From assembly GCF_000507145.1 (NCBI RefSeq), contig NZ_AYTO01000039.1, positions 1-64,000 of the forward strand: 64,000 nucleotides of DNA. Reading direction: 5' to 3'. Under the pieces are notes generated by a model. It did not search any database and had not been told where the DNA came from. It saw only the letters and a list, made by a program, of their open reading frames with translations. This DNA comes from Bacillus tequilensis KCTC 13622 (GTDB lineage: Bacteria; Bacillota; Bacilli; Bacillales; Bacillaceae). Shown one piece after another: positions 18,258 through 26,567 of this stretch (positions are counted from its first letter, which is position 1; each line of letters opens with the position of its first letter). The position numbers were made by a program, and so were the translations under genes.

Positions 18258-18525
18258 AATGCAAAAGGCCTTTGCTTTGATTTAAGTAATCATTCACGTC
18301 ATCACGGGAGCTTTGGAAAAGGTGGAGCTGGCCGCCATAGTTTTCAATCCATTGTGAGACGATTTTTTCGGTCATTTTTTCACCCTGATAGGCGTGTCCG
18401 GCTTTTGCATAGGTTGCTTCAAAGTCGCTCCATAGCAATTCCACCCATGTTTTTGCCTGTATATAGCTGATCATATCGTTCTTTTCCAGAAGCAGATTTG
18501 TCAGTTTCTCAATGTACGTATTCAT
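18256..18525 (-). CDS. yfhJ: YfhJ, small conserved Bacillus protein
   Basis: An 89-residue soluble, mostly helical protein with the conserved [12 protein letters not shown] block (about 25-36), the WVELL motif used to name the family. No function is known to me. AAAGGAGACTGCACAC precedes the ATG. It is divergent from sspK and ends in a strong hairpin terminator, so it is probably monocistronic. Confidence 0.85.
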   Translation of the reverse strand: MNTYIEKLTNLLLEKNDMISYIQAKTWVELLWSDFEATYAKAGHAYQGEKMTEKIVSQWIENYGGQLHLFQSSRDDVNDYLNQSKGLLH

Positions 18526-18649
18526 GTGTGCAGTCTCCTTTCTTCAGGAAATAAATGACGCTTTAAAACGTTCTGTTCTCCATATACTAACCTTACGTCT
18601 TCAACTGGAAAGACGCAACTTTTTGATCTCGAACCTAGGGGGAAATGAC

Positions 18650-18802
18650 ATGGTCCGGAATAAAGAAAAAGGATTTCCTTACGAAAACGAAAACAAATTT
18701 CAGGGTGAACCGAGAGCAAAGGACGACTATGCTTCAAAGCGTGCTGACGGCTCCATCAACCAGCATCCTCAAGAAAAAATGAGAGCTTCCGGCAAACGGT
18801 AA
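18650..18802 (+). CDS. sspK: SspK, small acid-soluble spore protein K
   Basis: A 50-residue, very hydrophilic minor spore protein; the middle reads [20 protein letters not shown], typical of SspK. AGGGGGAAATGAC precedes ATG 18650; the frame is open further upstream without a binding site. A TATACTA box at 18583-18589 resembles the -10 of forespore sigma-G promoters, but no convincing -35 is seen at the right distance. A strong terminator follows. Confidence 0.92.
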   Translation: MVRNKEKGFPYENENKFQGEPRAKDDYASKRADGSINQHPQEKMRASGKR

Positions 18803-18809
18803 AGAAGAA

Positions 18810-18838
18810 CAGCTGCATGCCCTGCAGCTGTTTTTTTA
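18810..18838 (+). terminator. sspK terminator
   Basis: CAGCTGCA (18810-18817) pairs with TGCAGCTG (18823-18830), then seven Ts. It may also serve the convergent yfhI. Confidence 0.92.
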
Positions 18839-20029
18839 TCATTTATTGACTTGATACTCATAAACGCTCTTCTTTTCTGATACATGTGCGAAGGTCGAAA
18901 GCACGAGGCCGCATGCGGTCATCAGCGCTCCGCCCGCAAACAGCCAGGAATAAGAGCCTGTTCCGCTTAAAATCATTCCTCCGATCCACGCACCGAGGGC
19001 ATTAGCTAGGTTAAACGCCGATACGCTGACAGCGGCGGCAATGGTTGTGCCGCTCTCAGAAGAGGAAATGACCTTCGTTTGCAGCAGAGGCGGCGTGCCA
19101 AATGCACATGCCCCAAATAAGAACGTCGCAACAATGGCTGCGGCCGGGTAAACGGAGATATAAGGAAATACGGCCAGCACACCGATCAAACCGGCCATCA
19201 CGCCGATCATCGTCCGTGTCAGCAAAGGAAGCGGCACTTTTCCCGCAAAGAAATTCCCCGCAACGCCCCCTAATCCATATGCAAAGAGAGCGCCTGTAAT
19301 GCCGATGGTGCCGAATCCGGCTGAATGTCTCAAAATCGGTTCAATAAAGGTGTAGGCGATAAAGACGCCGGAATAGCCTAAAATCGTAATTGCAAAGGAA
19401 TACAGCACCTGTTTGTGTGTAAATACCCCCCACTCCTTCATAAGCATTGGGATCACTTTCGGTTTTCTGTTCGGCACAGCAGCCATGAGGCCGAGAAATC
19501 CAATAACGCCAAGTGCCGTAATGATGGAGAATACAGCTCTCCAGTTCAGGACATCTCCGAGATAAGAGCCGAATGGAACACCGAGCATCAGAGCAACAGT
19601 CAGCCCGCCGTTCATTGAGGCGGCGGCTGCAGCACGCTTTTCCGGCGGGACCATTTCACTGGCAAATACCATAGCGATCGCAAAAAAAGCCCCATGAATG
19701 GATGCAGAGAAAATTCTTGAAACGGCCAGCACCGCAAAATTCGGCGCCAGTGCGCTCATCAGATTGGAAAGGATAAAAATCGCCATCAGCCCAAGCAGCA
19801 CAGGTTTTCTCGGGAGCTTAACGGAAATGATGGTGACGATCGGGCCTGTCAAACAGACGCTTGCCGCATAAGCTGTGACAAGTAGCCCCGCAGATGAAAC
19901 CTGTATATGAAAGTCATTGGCAATCGACGTCAAAATCCCCATGACCGCGTATTCTGTGTATCCAATTGAAAATGTACAAATCATAAGAACAAATATTATA
20001 AATTTTACAGATGGGTTTTTGATACTCAA
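18839..20029 (-). CDS. yfhI: YfhI, MFS drug-type exporter (DHA1)
   Basis: A 396-residue major facilitator transporter with 12 predicted membrane helices, including the loop 2-3 motif variant KLPRKPVLLG and the loop 4-5 region SASIHGAFFA. It resembles the arabinose/chloramphenicol exporter subgroup; the substrate is unknown. The likely start is TTG 20029, eight bases after AAAGGAGG; an in-frame ATG at 20035 lies only two bases from GGAGG. It is convergent with sspK. Confidence 0.88.
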   Translation of the reverse strand: MSIKNPSVKFIIFVLMICTFSIGYTEYAVMGILTSIANDFHIQVSSAGLLVTAYAASVCLTGPIVTIISVKLPRKPVLLGLMAIFILSNLMSALAPNFAVLAVSRIFSASIHGAFFAIAMVFASEMVPPEKRAAAAASMNGGLTVALMLGVPFGSYLGDVLNWRAVFSIITALGVIGFLGLMAAVPNRKPKVIPMLMKEWGVFTHKQVLYSFAITILGYSGVFIAYTFIEPILRHSAGFGTIGITGALFAYGLGGVAGNFFAGKVPLPLLTRTMIGVMAGLIGVLAVFPYISVYPAAAIVATFLFGACAFGTPPLLQTKVISSSESGTTIAAAVSVSAFNLANALGAWIGGMILSGTGSYSWLFAGGALMTACGLVLSTFAHVSEKKSVYEYQVNK

Positions 20030-20132
20030 CGTCATCGCCTCCTTTGATTTAAAAAACAACGAGGTTCATCTTAAAAGATTTTTGGAGGGAATTCAATGAT
20101 TTTTTCTTTAAGGTTTCGTGTGAATGTGCTGC

Positions 20133-20160
20133 ACAAAAAAAGAGGCTGATATTCAGCCTC
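20133..20160 (-). terminator. yfhH terminator
   Basis: GAGGCTGA (20142-20149) pairs with TCAGCCTC (20153-20160); a seven-T run follows on the minus strand. Confidence 0.9.
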
Positions 20161-20164
20161 CCTG

Positions 20165-20485
20165 TTACGCTTGCTTCTTTTCTTTCAATACCGAGATTGG
20201 CAGCGCCTCCTCTTGATCAGGGGACGTGGTTCTGTATCCCCATGCGAAAACGCCATTTAAATAGCTGATGGTGAACTCGTCACCAGAGTCTTCCACACGA
20301 TACGCAGCTCCCGGTGAGAAATCTTCCGGGTTCAGCAAATAGGCTTTTGCCATCGTGATTTTCCGTTCCAGCACTGCCAGTTCGTTTATAATCCCATGCT
20401 GTTCGGCCTTTCTTGCTTTTTCAGAAAGTAACGCGATTTCGGTATTGAGTTCGTGCGGTGTCATTTGACTGTATCGTTTCTCCAT
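20165..20485 (-). CDS. yfhH: YfhH, small DUF1811 protein
   Basis: A 106-residue protein. The first 50 residues form helices (RYSQMTPHELNTEI) and the second half forms a small SH3-like beta barrel (DFSPGAAYRVEDSGDEFTIS), as expected for DUF1811. No catalytic motif is evident. Its ribosome binding site GAGGAG overlaps the end of recX, seven bases upstream, so the two are co-transcribed and probably coupled. Confidence 0.87.
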   Translation of the reverse strand: MEKRYSQMTPHELNTEIALLSEKARKAEQHGIINELAVLERKITMAKAYLLNPEDFSPGAAYRVEDSGDEFTISYLNGVFAWGYRTTSPDQEEALPISVLKEKKQA

Positions 20486-20492
20486 TTTTCAG

Positions 20493-21284
20493 CTACTCCT
20501 CTTCCTGCAGAAATTGCTCGATTAAATCGAGTGAGAATCCTTTGCGGAATAAAAATTGTTTGACCTTCATGGCGCTTTCATAGGAGCCGTCATAGCGGTA
20601 TTTTCTTATCGCTTTTTCCGCATGCAGGCGCAGCGCTTCTTTCTCTGTGTCTTCATCATTTTCGTATTCAATCTGCTCAAGCGCCGCGTTAATAACATCA
20701 AATGAGAAGCCCTTGCGCTGAAGCTGCATTTGGGCGCGCTGCTTGAGCTCTTTCGTCGAAAGCTTTTTATCTTTTTTGAGAAGCTTTTCTACATGCTTGA
20801 CCGCTTCTCTCGTCTGATCTTCAAAGGAAAAGGAACTTAGCGCCTCCTTAATGGTATCGTCGTCGATCCCCTTCGCTCTCAGCTCTCTGAATAAAACGTC
20901 AGGGCCTTTTCCGTTCGTTTTTTTATGGGTGCTGACATAGGCCGCGGCAAATTCCTGATCGTTTAAGTACTTGTAGTCGTTGAGCTTATGGATGACTTCC
21001 GCAATGACGGGCGCCGAGGTTTCTTTTTTCTTTAAGTGGTCCTCAACTTCTTTCGTTGACCTCATCCGGTAGGATAAAAATTCAAGTGCACGGTTGAAGC
21101 CTTTTTTCACCTCGTCTCCGTATTGAATCTCAACGATGTCAAGGTCATCGAGCTCTTTTCCCTTTTTGAGATCAAATTTCACGAGCACGTCCGCATCCAC
21201 ACTGAAGGCATATTTTTCATCCAGAAAAATATTAAAGCGTTCCGTATTCTTTTTTTGCGCTGATATTTTTGTAATAAATGGCAT
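20493..21284 (-). CDS. recX: RecX, regulator of RecA
   Basis: A 263-residue RecX protein, which modulates RecA filament dynamics during recombination. The chain is made of three-helix repeats; the family block RALEFLSYRMRSTKEVEDHL is near residues 70-90 and QEFAAAYVSTHK near 115-127. It is of the long Bacillus type with an N-terminal extension before the core. The start at 21284 follows AAGGGAG. It forms an operon with yfhH and is divergent from yfhF. Confidence 0.93.
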   Translation of the reverse strand: MPFITKISAQKKNTERFNIFLDEKYAFSVDADVLVKFDLKKGKELDDLDIVEIQYGDEVKKGFNRALEFLSYRMRSTKEVEDHLKKKETSAPVIAEVIHKLNDYKYLNDQEFAAAYVSTHKKTNGKGPDVLFRELRAKGIDDDTIKEALSSFSFEDQTREAVKHVEKLLKKDKKLSTKELKQRAQMQLQRKGFSFDVINAALEQIEYENDEDTEKEALRLHAEKAIRKYRYDGSYESAMKVKQFLFRKGFSLDLIEQFLQEEE

Positions 21285-21373
21285 CTTAATCTCCCTTCTC
21301 AGGCCTGGCACTCGTTTTCTTTTCGGAATATAAGGTAAAGTATATGTATTAGAACGAATGAGGAGAGATGTTC

Positions 21374-22285
21374 ATGAATATCGCAATGACGGGCGGAACC
21401 GGTTTTCTCGGTCAGCATTTGACAGGCGTTCTAACGCGCCAGGGACATCATGTTTATATTTTATCAAGAAACGCAAGGGAAACTGAACAAAAAAATATCA
21501 CCTATGTCCAATGGCTGACGGAAGGAGCCGCGCCGGAGCAGGAGCTTCCTCATATTGATGTCTGGGTAAACCTTGCGGGAAAATCGATTTTTGGCCGCTG
21601 GACAGAAAAAACAAAACAGCACATTCTCTCCAGCCGGATCAATGCGACACGTGAGGTGCAGCGGCTTATTCATAAACAAAAGGAAAAACCGAAGGCGCTG
21701 ATTCAGGCGAGTGCTGTGGGCATTTACGGCACAAGTCTTGAGAAAACCTTCACAGAGGATTCTCCAACGTCATATGAGGATTTTCTCAGCCATACTGCGC
21801 ATATGTGGGAAAAGGAAGGACAGAACATTGAGGCGTTGGGTATCCGGACGGTTTATGCGAGGTTTGGCGTAATGCTTGGAGAAAAGGGCGCTCTCCCGCT
21901 CATGGTTCTCCCCTACAAGCTTCTGGCCGGTGGAACGATCGGAACGGGCAGACAGTGGCTGTCGTGGATTCATGTTGAAGATGCCGCCCAGATGATCCGA
22001 TACGCGATGGAAAACGCCGGCATCTCAGGGCCCATGAATGTCACCGCGCCCAATCCCGTGGAAATGAAGCCATTCGGAAAAACGATTGCACGGGTGAAGC
22101 GCCGCCCGCACTGGCTCCCCGTCCCGGAATTGTTTTTATCAAAAGCATTGGGTGAAATGAGTCTTTTGATTGTGAAAGGACAGCGCGCTCTCCCTAAAAA
22201 AGCGATCACCTCTGGATTTCGTTTTACATATTCAGATCTTGAATTCGCACTCTCACAGCTGATAACGGACGGAAAGGCTGTATAA
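21374..22285 (+). CDS. yfhF: YfhF, NAD-dependent epimerase-like protein (SulA/YfcH type)
   Basis: A 303-residue extended SDR of the TIGR01777 group. The Rossmann motif is TGGTGFLG (about 6-13) and the conserved ASAVGIYG (about 111-118) contains the tyrosine of the active-site region. A DUF1731-like C-terminus follows (FRF...DLEFAL). The reaction is unknown; old SulA-like names come from weak similarity. The start at ATG 21374 is six bases from AGGAGAG; an ATG at 21368 touches that site. Confidence 0.9.
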   Translation: MNIAMTGGTGFLGQHLTGVLTRQGHHVYILSRNARETEQKNITYVQWLTEGAAPEQELPHIDVWVNLAGKSIFGRWTEKTKQHILSSRINATREVQRLIHKQKEKPKALIQASAVGIYGTSLEKTFTEDSPTSYEDFLSHTAHMWEKEGQNIEALGIRTVYARFGVMLGEKGALPLMVLPYKLLAGGTIGTGRQWLSWIHVEDAAQMIRYAMENAGISGPMNVTAPNPVEMKPFGKTIARVKRRPHWLPVPELFLSKALGEMSLLIVKGQRALPKKAITSGFRFTYSDLEFALSQLITDGKAV

Positions 22286-22340
22286 AAACGGAAGGAAGCG
22301 TCAACCTTAAGAATAACATGGTTGAAGGAGGTCCTTTTTT

Positions 22341-22451
22341 ATGGAAAAGAAGAGGGAGAAGCATCAGCAAGGCGCTAACCTAAAGAAAATGCAGGAAGTT
22401 CTTTATTCAGGCGAATTTAAAAAAGCGGAAAAAGCTGCTAAGCGAAAGTAG
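22341..22451 (+). CDS. yfhE: YfhE, 36-residue basic peptide
   Basis: A short open frame with a very good ribosome binding site (GAAGGAGG, about 7 bases before the ATG). The product is 36 residues, lysine-rich, and reads KKMQEVLYSGEFKKAEKAAK in the middle. It matches YfhE of the B. subtilis group; function unknown. The CAACC/GGTTG dyad around 22300-22325 precedes it. It lies between yfhF and yfhD in the same direction. Confidence 0.85.
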   Translation: MEKKREKHQQGANLKKMQEVLYSGEFKKAEKAAKRK

Positions 22452-22481
22452 GAATACATAGCCTCTTAAAGCCAGATACTA
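22452..22481 (+). promoter_or_regulatory. yfhD promoter, sigma-G type candidate
   Basis: GAATAC (22452-22457), 17 bases, GATACTA (22475-22481), one mismatch to the sigma-G -10 CATACTA. It begins right after the yfhE stop codon. Confidence 0.6.
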
Positions 22482-22517
22482 TGTTTGTTTGATATCACTT
22501 TTTAGGGGGAATTTGAT

Positions 22518-22709
22518 ATGGGCAGAAATCATATCCACAAAAACCGTGATAAAAACAAACAAAAGCTTCCTCAAGTTCCCGACGCATTAAAAAGGGAAAC
22601 TGACGGCGTTTATGAAGAATATTCAAGCGAGCTTGCTGATGCGGATGACCGCAAAGCGCAAGAGCGTGCGAAAGCAGCCGACAACAGAGCGAAAAAGAAA
22701 TCCCGTTAA
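22518..22709 (+). CDS. yfhD: YfhD, small hydrophilic protein
   Basis: A 63-residue charged protein without hydrophobic core, with the block EEYSSELADADDRKAQERA. It matches the YfhD family of Bacillus. Its size and composition resemble minor spore proteins, and the sigma-G-like promoter in front supports forespore expression, but this is inference. AGGGGGAATTTGAT precedes the ATG and a strong terminator follows. Confidence 0.87.
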   Translation: MGRNHIHKNRDKNKQKLPQVPDALKRETDGVYEEYSSELADADDRKAQERAKAADNRAKKKSR

Positions 22710-22711
22710 TG

Positions 22712-22749
22712 AAAAACCCCTTGTCTCCGTTTGAGACAGGGGGTTTTTT
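22712..22749. terminator. Bidirectional terminator between yfhD and yfhC
   Basis: CCCCTTGTCTC (22717-22727) pairs with GAGACAGGGGG (22733-22743); As and Ts flank both sides. Confidence 0.9.
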
Positions 22750-23332
22750 ACATCTCGGTGAACCGTTCTCGGATCGGCGTGCGTTTTTTCACTTCCGGCG
22801 CTTCGTCGGGATAGCCCGTTTGTATGATCGCGGCGAAGCGTTCATTATCCTGTAAACCAAAGGCCTGATGCACCTCTTTGTCGTAAAGGATTTTGCCGCT
22901 TTTCCAAACCATGCCGATTCCTTTTTCCCAGGCGAGCAGCTGAAGGTTTTGGATCAATGAGCTGGTTGCCGCAAAATCATCGTCTCGCGCTCTTTCGTTT
23001 TCATCTTGTTGGAATACGACGAGCAGAAATCCCGGGACACGCCCAAGTGTGTTTTTGAAATTTTGCAGCTTCTCCTCTGTCATATCCGGCTTTGCTTTTT
23101 GAGAAAATGATGCAAATGTGTTGATCAGGCTGGCTTTTCCTGTCTCACTGGAAACGTAAATAAATCTCCACGGCTCTGTCACTCTGTGATTTGGCGCATA
23201 TTTTGCCGTTTCAAGCATGTCAAGAATGACAGCTGAAGGCACTGGCTCTTGTTTGAATTTTCGAATTGACCTTCTGCTGCGTATGATGTCCCGCAGTGCT
23301 GAATGTCGATGTATTTGTTCGGTTTGAGGCAT
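22748..23332 (-). CDS. yfhC: YfhC, nitroreductase-family flavoprotein
   Basis: A 194-residue nitroreductase-like protein. The FMN phosphate motif RSIRKFK is at about 17-23 and PNHRVTEPWRFIYV, a conserved flavin contact, at about 52-65. It uses NAD(P)H in this family; the physiological substrate is unknown. A Fur box lies 24 bases before the start, so it is expected to be induced when iron is scarce. AAGGTGAAACGGT precedes the ATG. Confidence 0.9.
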   Translation of the reverse strand: MPQTEQIHRHSALRDIIRSRRSIRKFKQEPVPSAVILDMLETAKYAPNHRVTEPWRFIYVSSETGKASLINTFASFSQKAKPDMTEEKLQNFKNTLGRVPGFLLVVFQQDENERARDDDFAATSSLIQNLQLLAWEKGIGMVWKSGKILYDKEVHQAFGLQDNERFAAIIQTGYPDEAPEVKKRTPIRERFTEM

Positions 23333-23355
23333 ACCGTTTCACCTTCCTAAGCAAT

Positions 23356-23370
23356 TGAAAATGATTATCA
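23356..23370. promoter_or_regulatory. Fur box upstream of yfhC
   Basis: TGAAAATGATTATCA matches the 7-1-7 Fur box TGATAATnATTATCA at 13 of 14 fixed positions. A second partial dyad (TTATAATGATAAC) continues to about 23384. Confidence 0.85.
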
Positions 23371-23414
23371 TTTATAATGATAACGGAAAGTGCATCTTGT
23401 TGTAAACCATCTTC

Positions 23415-24296
23415 CTAGATTTTCAGAATACGGGTTTCTGAGTACACGGCTGTTCCTGTCATGTTTACTTTCATATTGCCGCCTTCTTCACTGATTTCAA
23501 TTTTCACTTTCCCGTCCTTTCCTATTTCCTGCCCTTGTTCAATGATAAATTCACACCGATCGGCACGGCCGTACTGTTTCATATAAGCCCCCATCACGCC
23601 GGATGCTGTACCGGTCACTGGGTCTTCTATCGTTCCCGAATACGGGGATGAAAAGTGCCGTCCGTGAAGATGGCTGTCGGGATGAACAGTTTCAAAAGTA
23701 AACGGGTGGACTGAAGCCTTTGGCAGATCAACTAACACTTCCGGAAATTGTTTGTTGTCAGGCACCATTTTTTTGGAGGCCTCCAATGATCGAAGCGGAA
23801 CGATGGCTGTCCATATGCCAGTGCTGCCAAAAACAATCGGAAGGTTTTCATGAAAATCTTCTTCCGTGATTCCCAGTGCGCCCGCAAGTTTTTCCCGATC
23901 GCCTGTAAATGGTTTGAATTGCGGAGAAGCCTGTTCAAGCGTGATATGGACTCGGCCTTCTTTTTCAGCAATTTTCACAGGCAGGATACCCGCTTTCGTT
24001 TGGATGCTGTACGTTTGGCCGCTCTCCAGCATTCCTTTTTCATATAAAGCATAAAGAGAAGCGACAGTTGCATGTCCGCACAAATTCATTTCGTGCCCGG
24101 GAGTAAAGTAGCGGAGTTCAAGATCAGCTGACTCGCTTTTCTTGATAAAGGAGGTTTCTGAATATCCGGCACGCTCAGCTATGGTCTGCATCTCTTCTAC
24201 AGTGTAATCGTCCCCCTGCAATACGACGCCGGCGGGGTTTCCTTTGCCGGGACTGCTTGTAAATGCTTCATATTTTAATACCTCTATTTCTTTCAC
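23415..24296 (-). CDS. yfhB: YfhB, PhzF-family isomerase-like protein
   Basis: A 293-residue PhzF/diaminopimelate-epimerase fold protein. The active-site region is FTSSPGKGNPAGVVL (about 12-26); the catalytic Glu lies in SETSFI (about 46-51). The C-terminal half shows DPVTGTASGVMGAY, the second conserved signature. The substrate is unknown. It begins at GTG 24296 behind AAAGGG. A TATACT box with extended TG (24333-24338) lies upstream. Confidence 0.9.
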   Translation of the reverse strand: MKEIEVLKYEAFTSSPGKGNPAGVVLQGDDYTVEEMQTIAERAGYSETSFIKKSESADLELRYFTPGHEMNLCGHATVASLYALYEKGMLESGQTYSIQTKAGILPVKIAEKEGRVHITLEQASPQFKPFTGDREKLAGALGITEEDFHENLPIVFGSTGIWTAIVPLRSLEASKKMVPDNKQFPEVLVDLPKASVHPFTFETVHPDSHLHGRHFSSPYSGTIEDPVTGTASGVMGAYMKQYGRADRCEFIIEQGQEIGKDGKVKIEISEEGGNMKVNMTGTAVYSETRILKI

Positions 24297-24332
24297 TTGT
24301 CTGCCGCCCTTTCTTTATCAATGTCTCCTGTC

Positions 24333-24361
24333 AGTATAGCAAAAATAATTATGAATTTTCA
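24333..24361 (-). promoter_or_regulatory. yfhB promoter candidate
   Basis: On the minus strand TATACT (24333-24338) with extended TGC, and TGAAAA 17 bases upstream. The -35 is weak. Confidence 0.45.
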
Positions 24362-24368
24362 CCCAATT

Positions 24369-24401
24369 TAAAAACCCATTTTCTTTTGTTGGAAAATGGG
24401 A
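24369..24401 (-). terminator. yfhA terminator
   Basis: CCCATTTTC (24375-24383) pairs with GAAAATGGG (24392-24400); minus-strand Ts follow. Confidence 0.88.
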
Positions 24402-24408
24402 TTCGTGA

Positions 24409-25440
24409 TCAAGAATTTCTCGTTTTATAAAGCAAATAAATAAAATAAGGGGCGCCGATAGCCGCTGTAAACACACCGGCTGGCACTTCCACCGGAGCAA
24501 ATAAGGTTCTGCCGACAATGTCAGCAGTTAAAACGAGCAGCGCCCCGATGAGTGCCGACACCGGGAGCAGCGCGCCATAAGACGAGCCAACGAGGCGCCT
24601 TGCAATGTGTGGTGCCATCAGCCCGACAAAACCGATTGTGCCGGCTACCGAAACCGCGCAGCCCGTAAGAGCCGTACTCAAAAGGAGCAAGAAAAAACGA
24701 TTGCGCTGCACGGCGCTGCCAGCACCCGCGGCAATATCTTCGCCCAGCATCTGTATATTCATATGTTTCAGCGCGATAAAACAAATAAATAAGAGAATGG
24801 CAGATAGGATAACTGCTATTTTTACATGCTGCCAGTTTGATCCATATACTGATCCAGTGATATACACATTGGCTTGTGATGCCCGGTAAATCGGGCCTTT
24901 GATCATCAGCAGAGTGGTCATGGCCTGCGCCGACATTGAAAATCCGATTCCGATAAGCACCAGCCGGAATGTGGAGGCGCCATTTTTGTATGCCAGGAAA
25001 TAGACGATGAGTCCGACAGCCGAGGCGCCGATAAATGCGGCCGCCGGAAGCCATGAGAGACTGATCGCAAGTGAACTGCTGCGGTCTGAAAAGAACATCA
25101 TCACAAGCACGACCGCTGCCGCCGCTCCTCCCGTTATTCCGATAATATCAGGAGATGCCAGAGGATTTCTGACGAGCCCCTGCAATATCGCGCCTGCCGC
25201 TGCCAAACAGACGCCGGCGCATAAAGCGGTCAAAATTCTCGGCATGCGGAATGACATGATCATCAGTTCATCCAGCTTGGAGCCAGCACCAAAGAATGTT
25301 TTTGCCACATCCCAAGGCGGAATAAACCGTTGTCCGAAACCGGCGCTTATCATCAGTACAGCCGCTGTTAATCCAAGCAGAACCAAAAAAACGATCCATG
25401 CTTTCTTTTCAGCCGCGGTAACGCCAAAACGAAGTTTCAT
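24409..25440 (-). CDS. yfhA: YfhA, iron-siderophore ABC transporter permease
   Basis: A 343-residue FecCD/BtuC-type permease with about nine to ten membrane segments and the EAA-like loop in GFVGLMAPHIARRLVG (about 258-273). With YfiZ and the binding protein YfiY it imports hydroxamate siderophores; in B. subtilis the set is assigned to schizokinen and arthrobactin, and uses the distant ATPase YusV. The start codon overlaps the yfiZ stop (ATGA), so the two permeases are translationally coupled. Confidence 0.94.
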   Translation of the reverse strand: MKLRFGVTAAEKKAWIVFLVLLGLTAAVLMISAGFGQRFIPPWDVAKTFFGAGSKLDELMIMSFRMPRILTALCAGVCLAAAGAILQGLVRNPLASPDIIGITGGAAAAVVLVMMFFSDRSSSLAISLSWLPAAAFIGASAVGLIVYFLAYKNGASTFRLVLIGIGFSMSAQAMTTLLMIKGPIYRASQANVYITGSVYGSNWQHVKIAVILSAILLFICFIALKHMNIQMLGEDIAAGAGSAVQRNRFFLLLLSTALTGCAVSVAGTIGFVGLMAPHIARRLVGSSYGALLPVSALIGALLVLTADIVGRTLFAPVEVPAGVFTAAIGAPYFIYLLYKTRNS

Positions 25441-26438
25441 AGCTTTGCCCCCCTTCTTGCGATGTACACAAACACAGGCATGCCGATGATAGCCGTCATG
25501 ACCCCGACCGGAACTTCCTGAGGCATAATGATATACCGCGCTCCGATATCTGAGGCAACAAGCAAAACCGCACCCAAAACAGCGGAAAAGGGCAGAACCC
25601 AGCGATAATCATTCCCGACGATAAATCGGGCAAAGTGCGGAATAATGATGCCGATAAAGGAAATCGGTCCGGCAATGGCGACAGCAGATCCGGCAAGCAA
25701 GACAACACAAAGGGCCATCACAAATTTCAGCAGACCCGTTTTCTGGCCGAGTCCTTTTGCCACATCTTCTCCCATAACGAGAAGATTGATTTTTTGGCCA
25801 AGAAAGAAACTGATGACAAGCGCCGCGGCCGCATATGGGAGCATCGTTATCAGCAGATCCAGACTCCTCCCCTGTACAGAGCCGGTCAGCCAAAAAAGCA
25901 CTTGAGCAAGCTCGAGTTCATTAACAGAAAGCAAGCCTTGTGTCAGAGAAGAAAACATGGCTGCCATGGCCGCCCCAGCAAGCGTCAGTTTGATTGGGGT
26001 CAGCCCTTCCCTTCCAAGCGAGCCTGCAGCATACACGATTGCAGCGGTAAATGCTGCCCCGAGAAACGAGCTCCATACCAGTGCCTGAGGTGATTGAATA
26101 TGGAGAAAAAACGATCCGGCAACAATAAAAAAACCGGCACCGGCATTAATGCCGAAAATCCCCGGTGACGCAAGCGGATTTTTAGTGAGTGCCTGCATGA
26201 GAGCGCCCGCGGCTGCAAGCGAGGCACCGACAACTGTGGCAACTAGTGCACGCGGGAGTCTGACGTCTTTGATGATGACATGCTCATTTGTACCATTGTA
26301 AGAAGTAAACGCCTGAAAGACCTGTCCCCATGACGTACCTGTATAGCCATAAACAATGCTTGCGCAGACAGCCGCTAGTAACATCAAAATCAGACATATT
26401 AACACAATCCATTTTGAAGATGCCTTTTTGCAGATCAT
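25437..26438 (-). CDS. yfiZ: YfiZ, iron-siderophore ABC transporter permease
   Basis: A 333-residue FecCD-type permease, about nine to ten membrane segments, with the conserved loop GPISFIGIIIPHFARFIVG (about 256-274) that contacts the ATPase. It is the partner of YfhA. AGGAGAATGAAATC precedes the ATG. No ATPase gene is next to the pair. It is divergent from yfiY, with a Fur box in the shared 130-bp region. Confidence 0.94.
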   Translation of the reverse strand: MICKKASSKWIVLICLILMLLAAVCASIVYGYTGTSWGQVFQAFTSYNGTNEHVIIKDVRLPRALVATVVGASLAAAGALMQALTKNPLASPGIFGINAGAGFFIVAGSFFLHIQSPQALVWSSFLGAAFTAAIVYAAGSLGREGLTPIKLTLAGAAMAAMFSSLTQGLLSVNELELAQVLFWLTGSVQGRSLDLLITMLPYAAAALVISFFLGQKINLLVMGEDVAKGLGQKTGLLKFVMALCVVLLAGSAVAIAGPISFIGIIIPHFARFIVGNDYRWVLPFSAVLGAVLLVASDIGARYIIMPQEVPVGVMTAIIGMPVFVYIARRGAKL

Positions 26439-26501
26439 GATTTCATTCTCCTAGTTATTTACTATGTATTGGTGATTTTGAGAATATTCCTCAATTAAGG
26501 A

Positions 26502-26550
26502 TTGACACTCTCAACACTGCTTATTATGATCTAAATGATAATGAATTTCA
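26502..26550 (+). promoter_or_regulatory. yfiY promoter with Fur box
   Basis: TTGACA (26502-26507), 17 bases, TATGAT (26525-26530): a strong sigma-A promoter. The Fur box TGATAATGAATTTCA (26536-26550) covers the start point and matches at 12 of 14 fixed positions. Confidence 0.87.
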
Positions 26551-26567
26551 ATATCGGGAGGAAAAAG

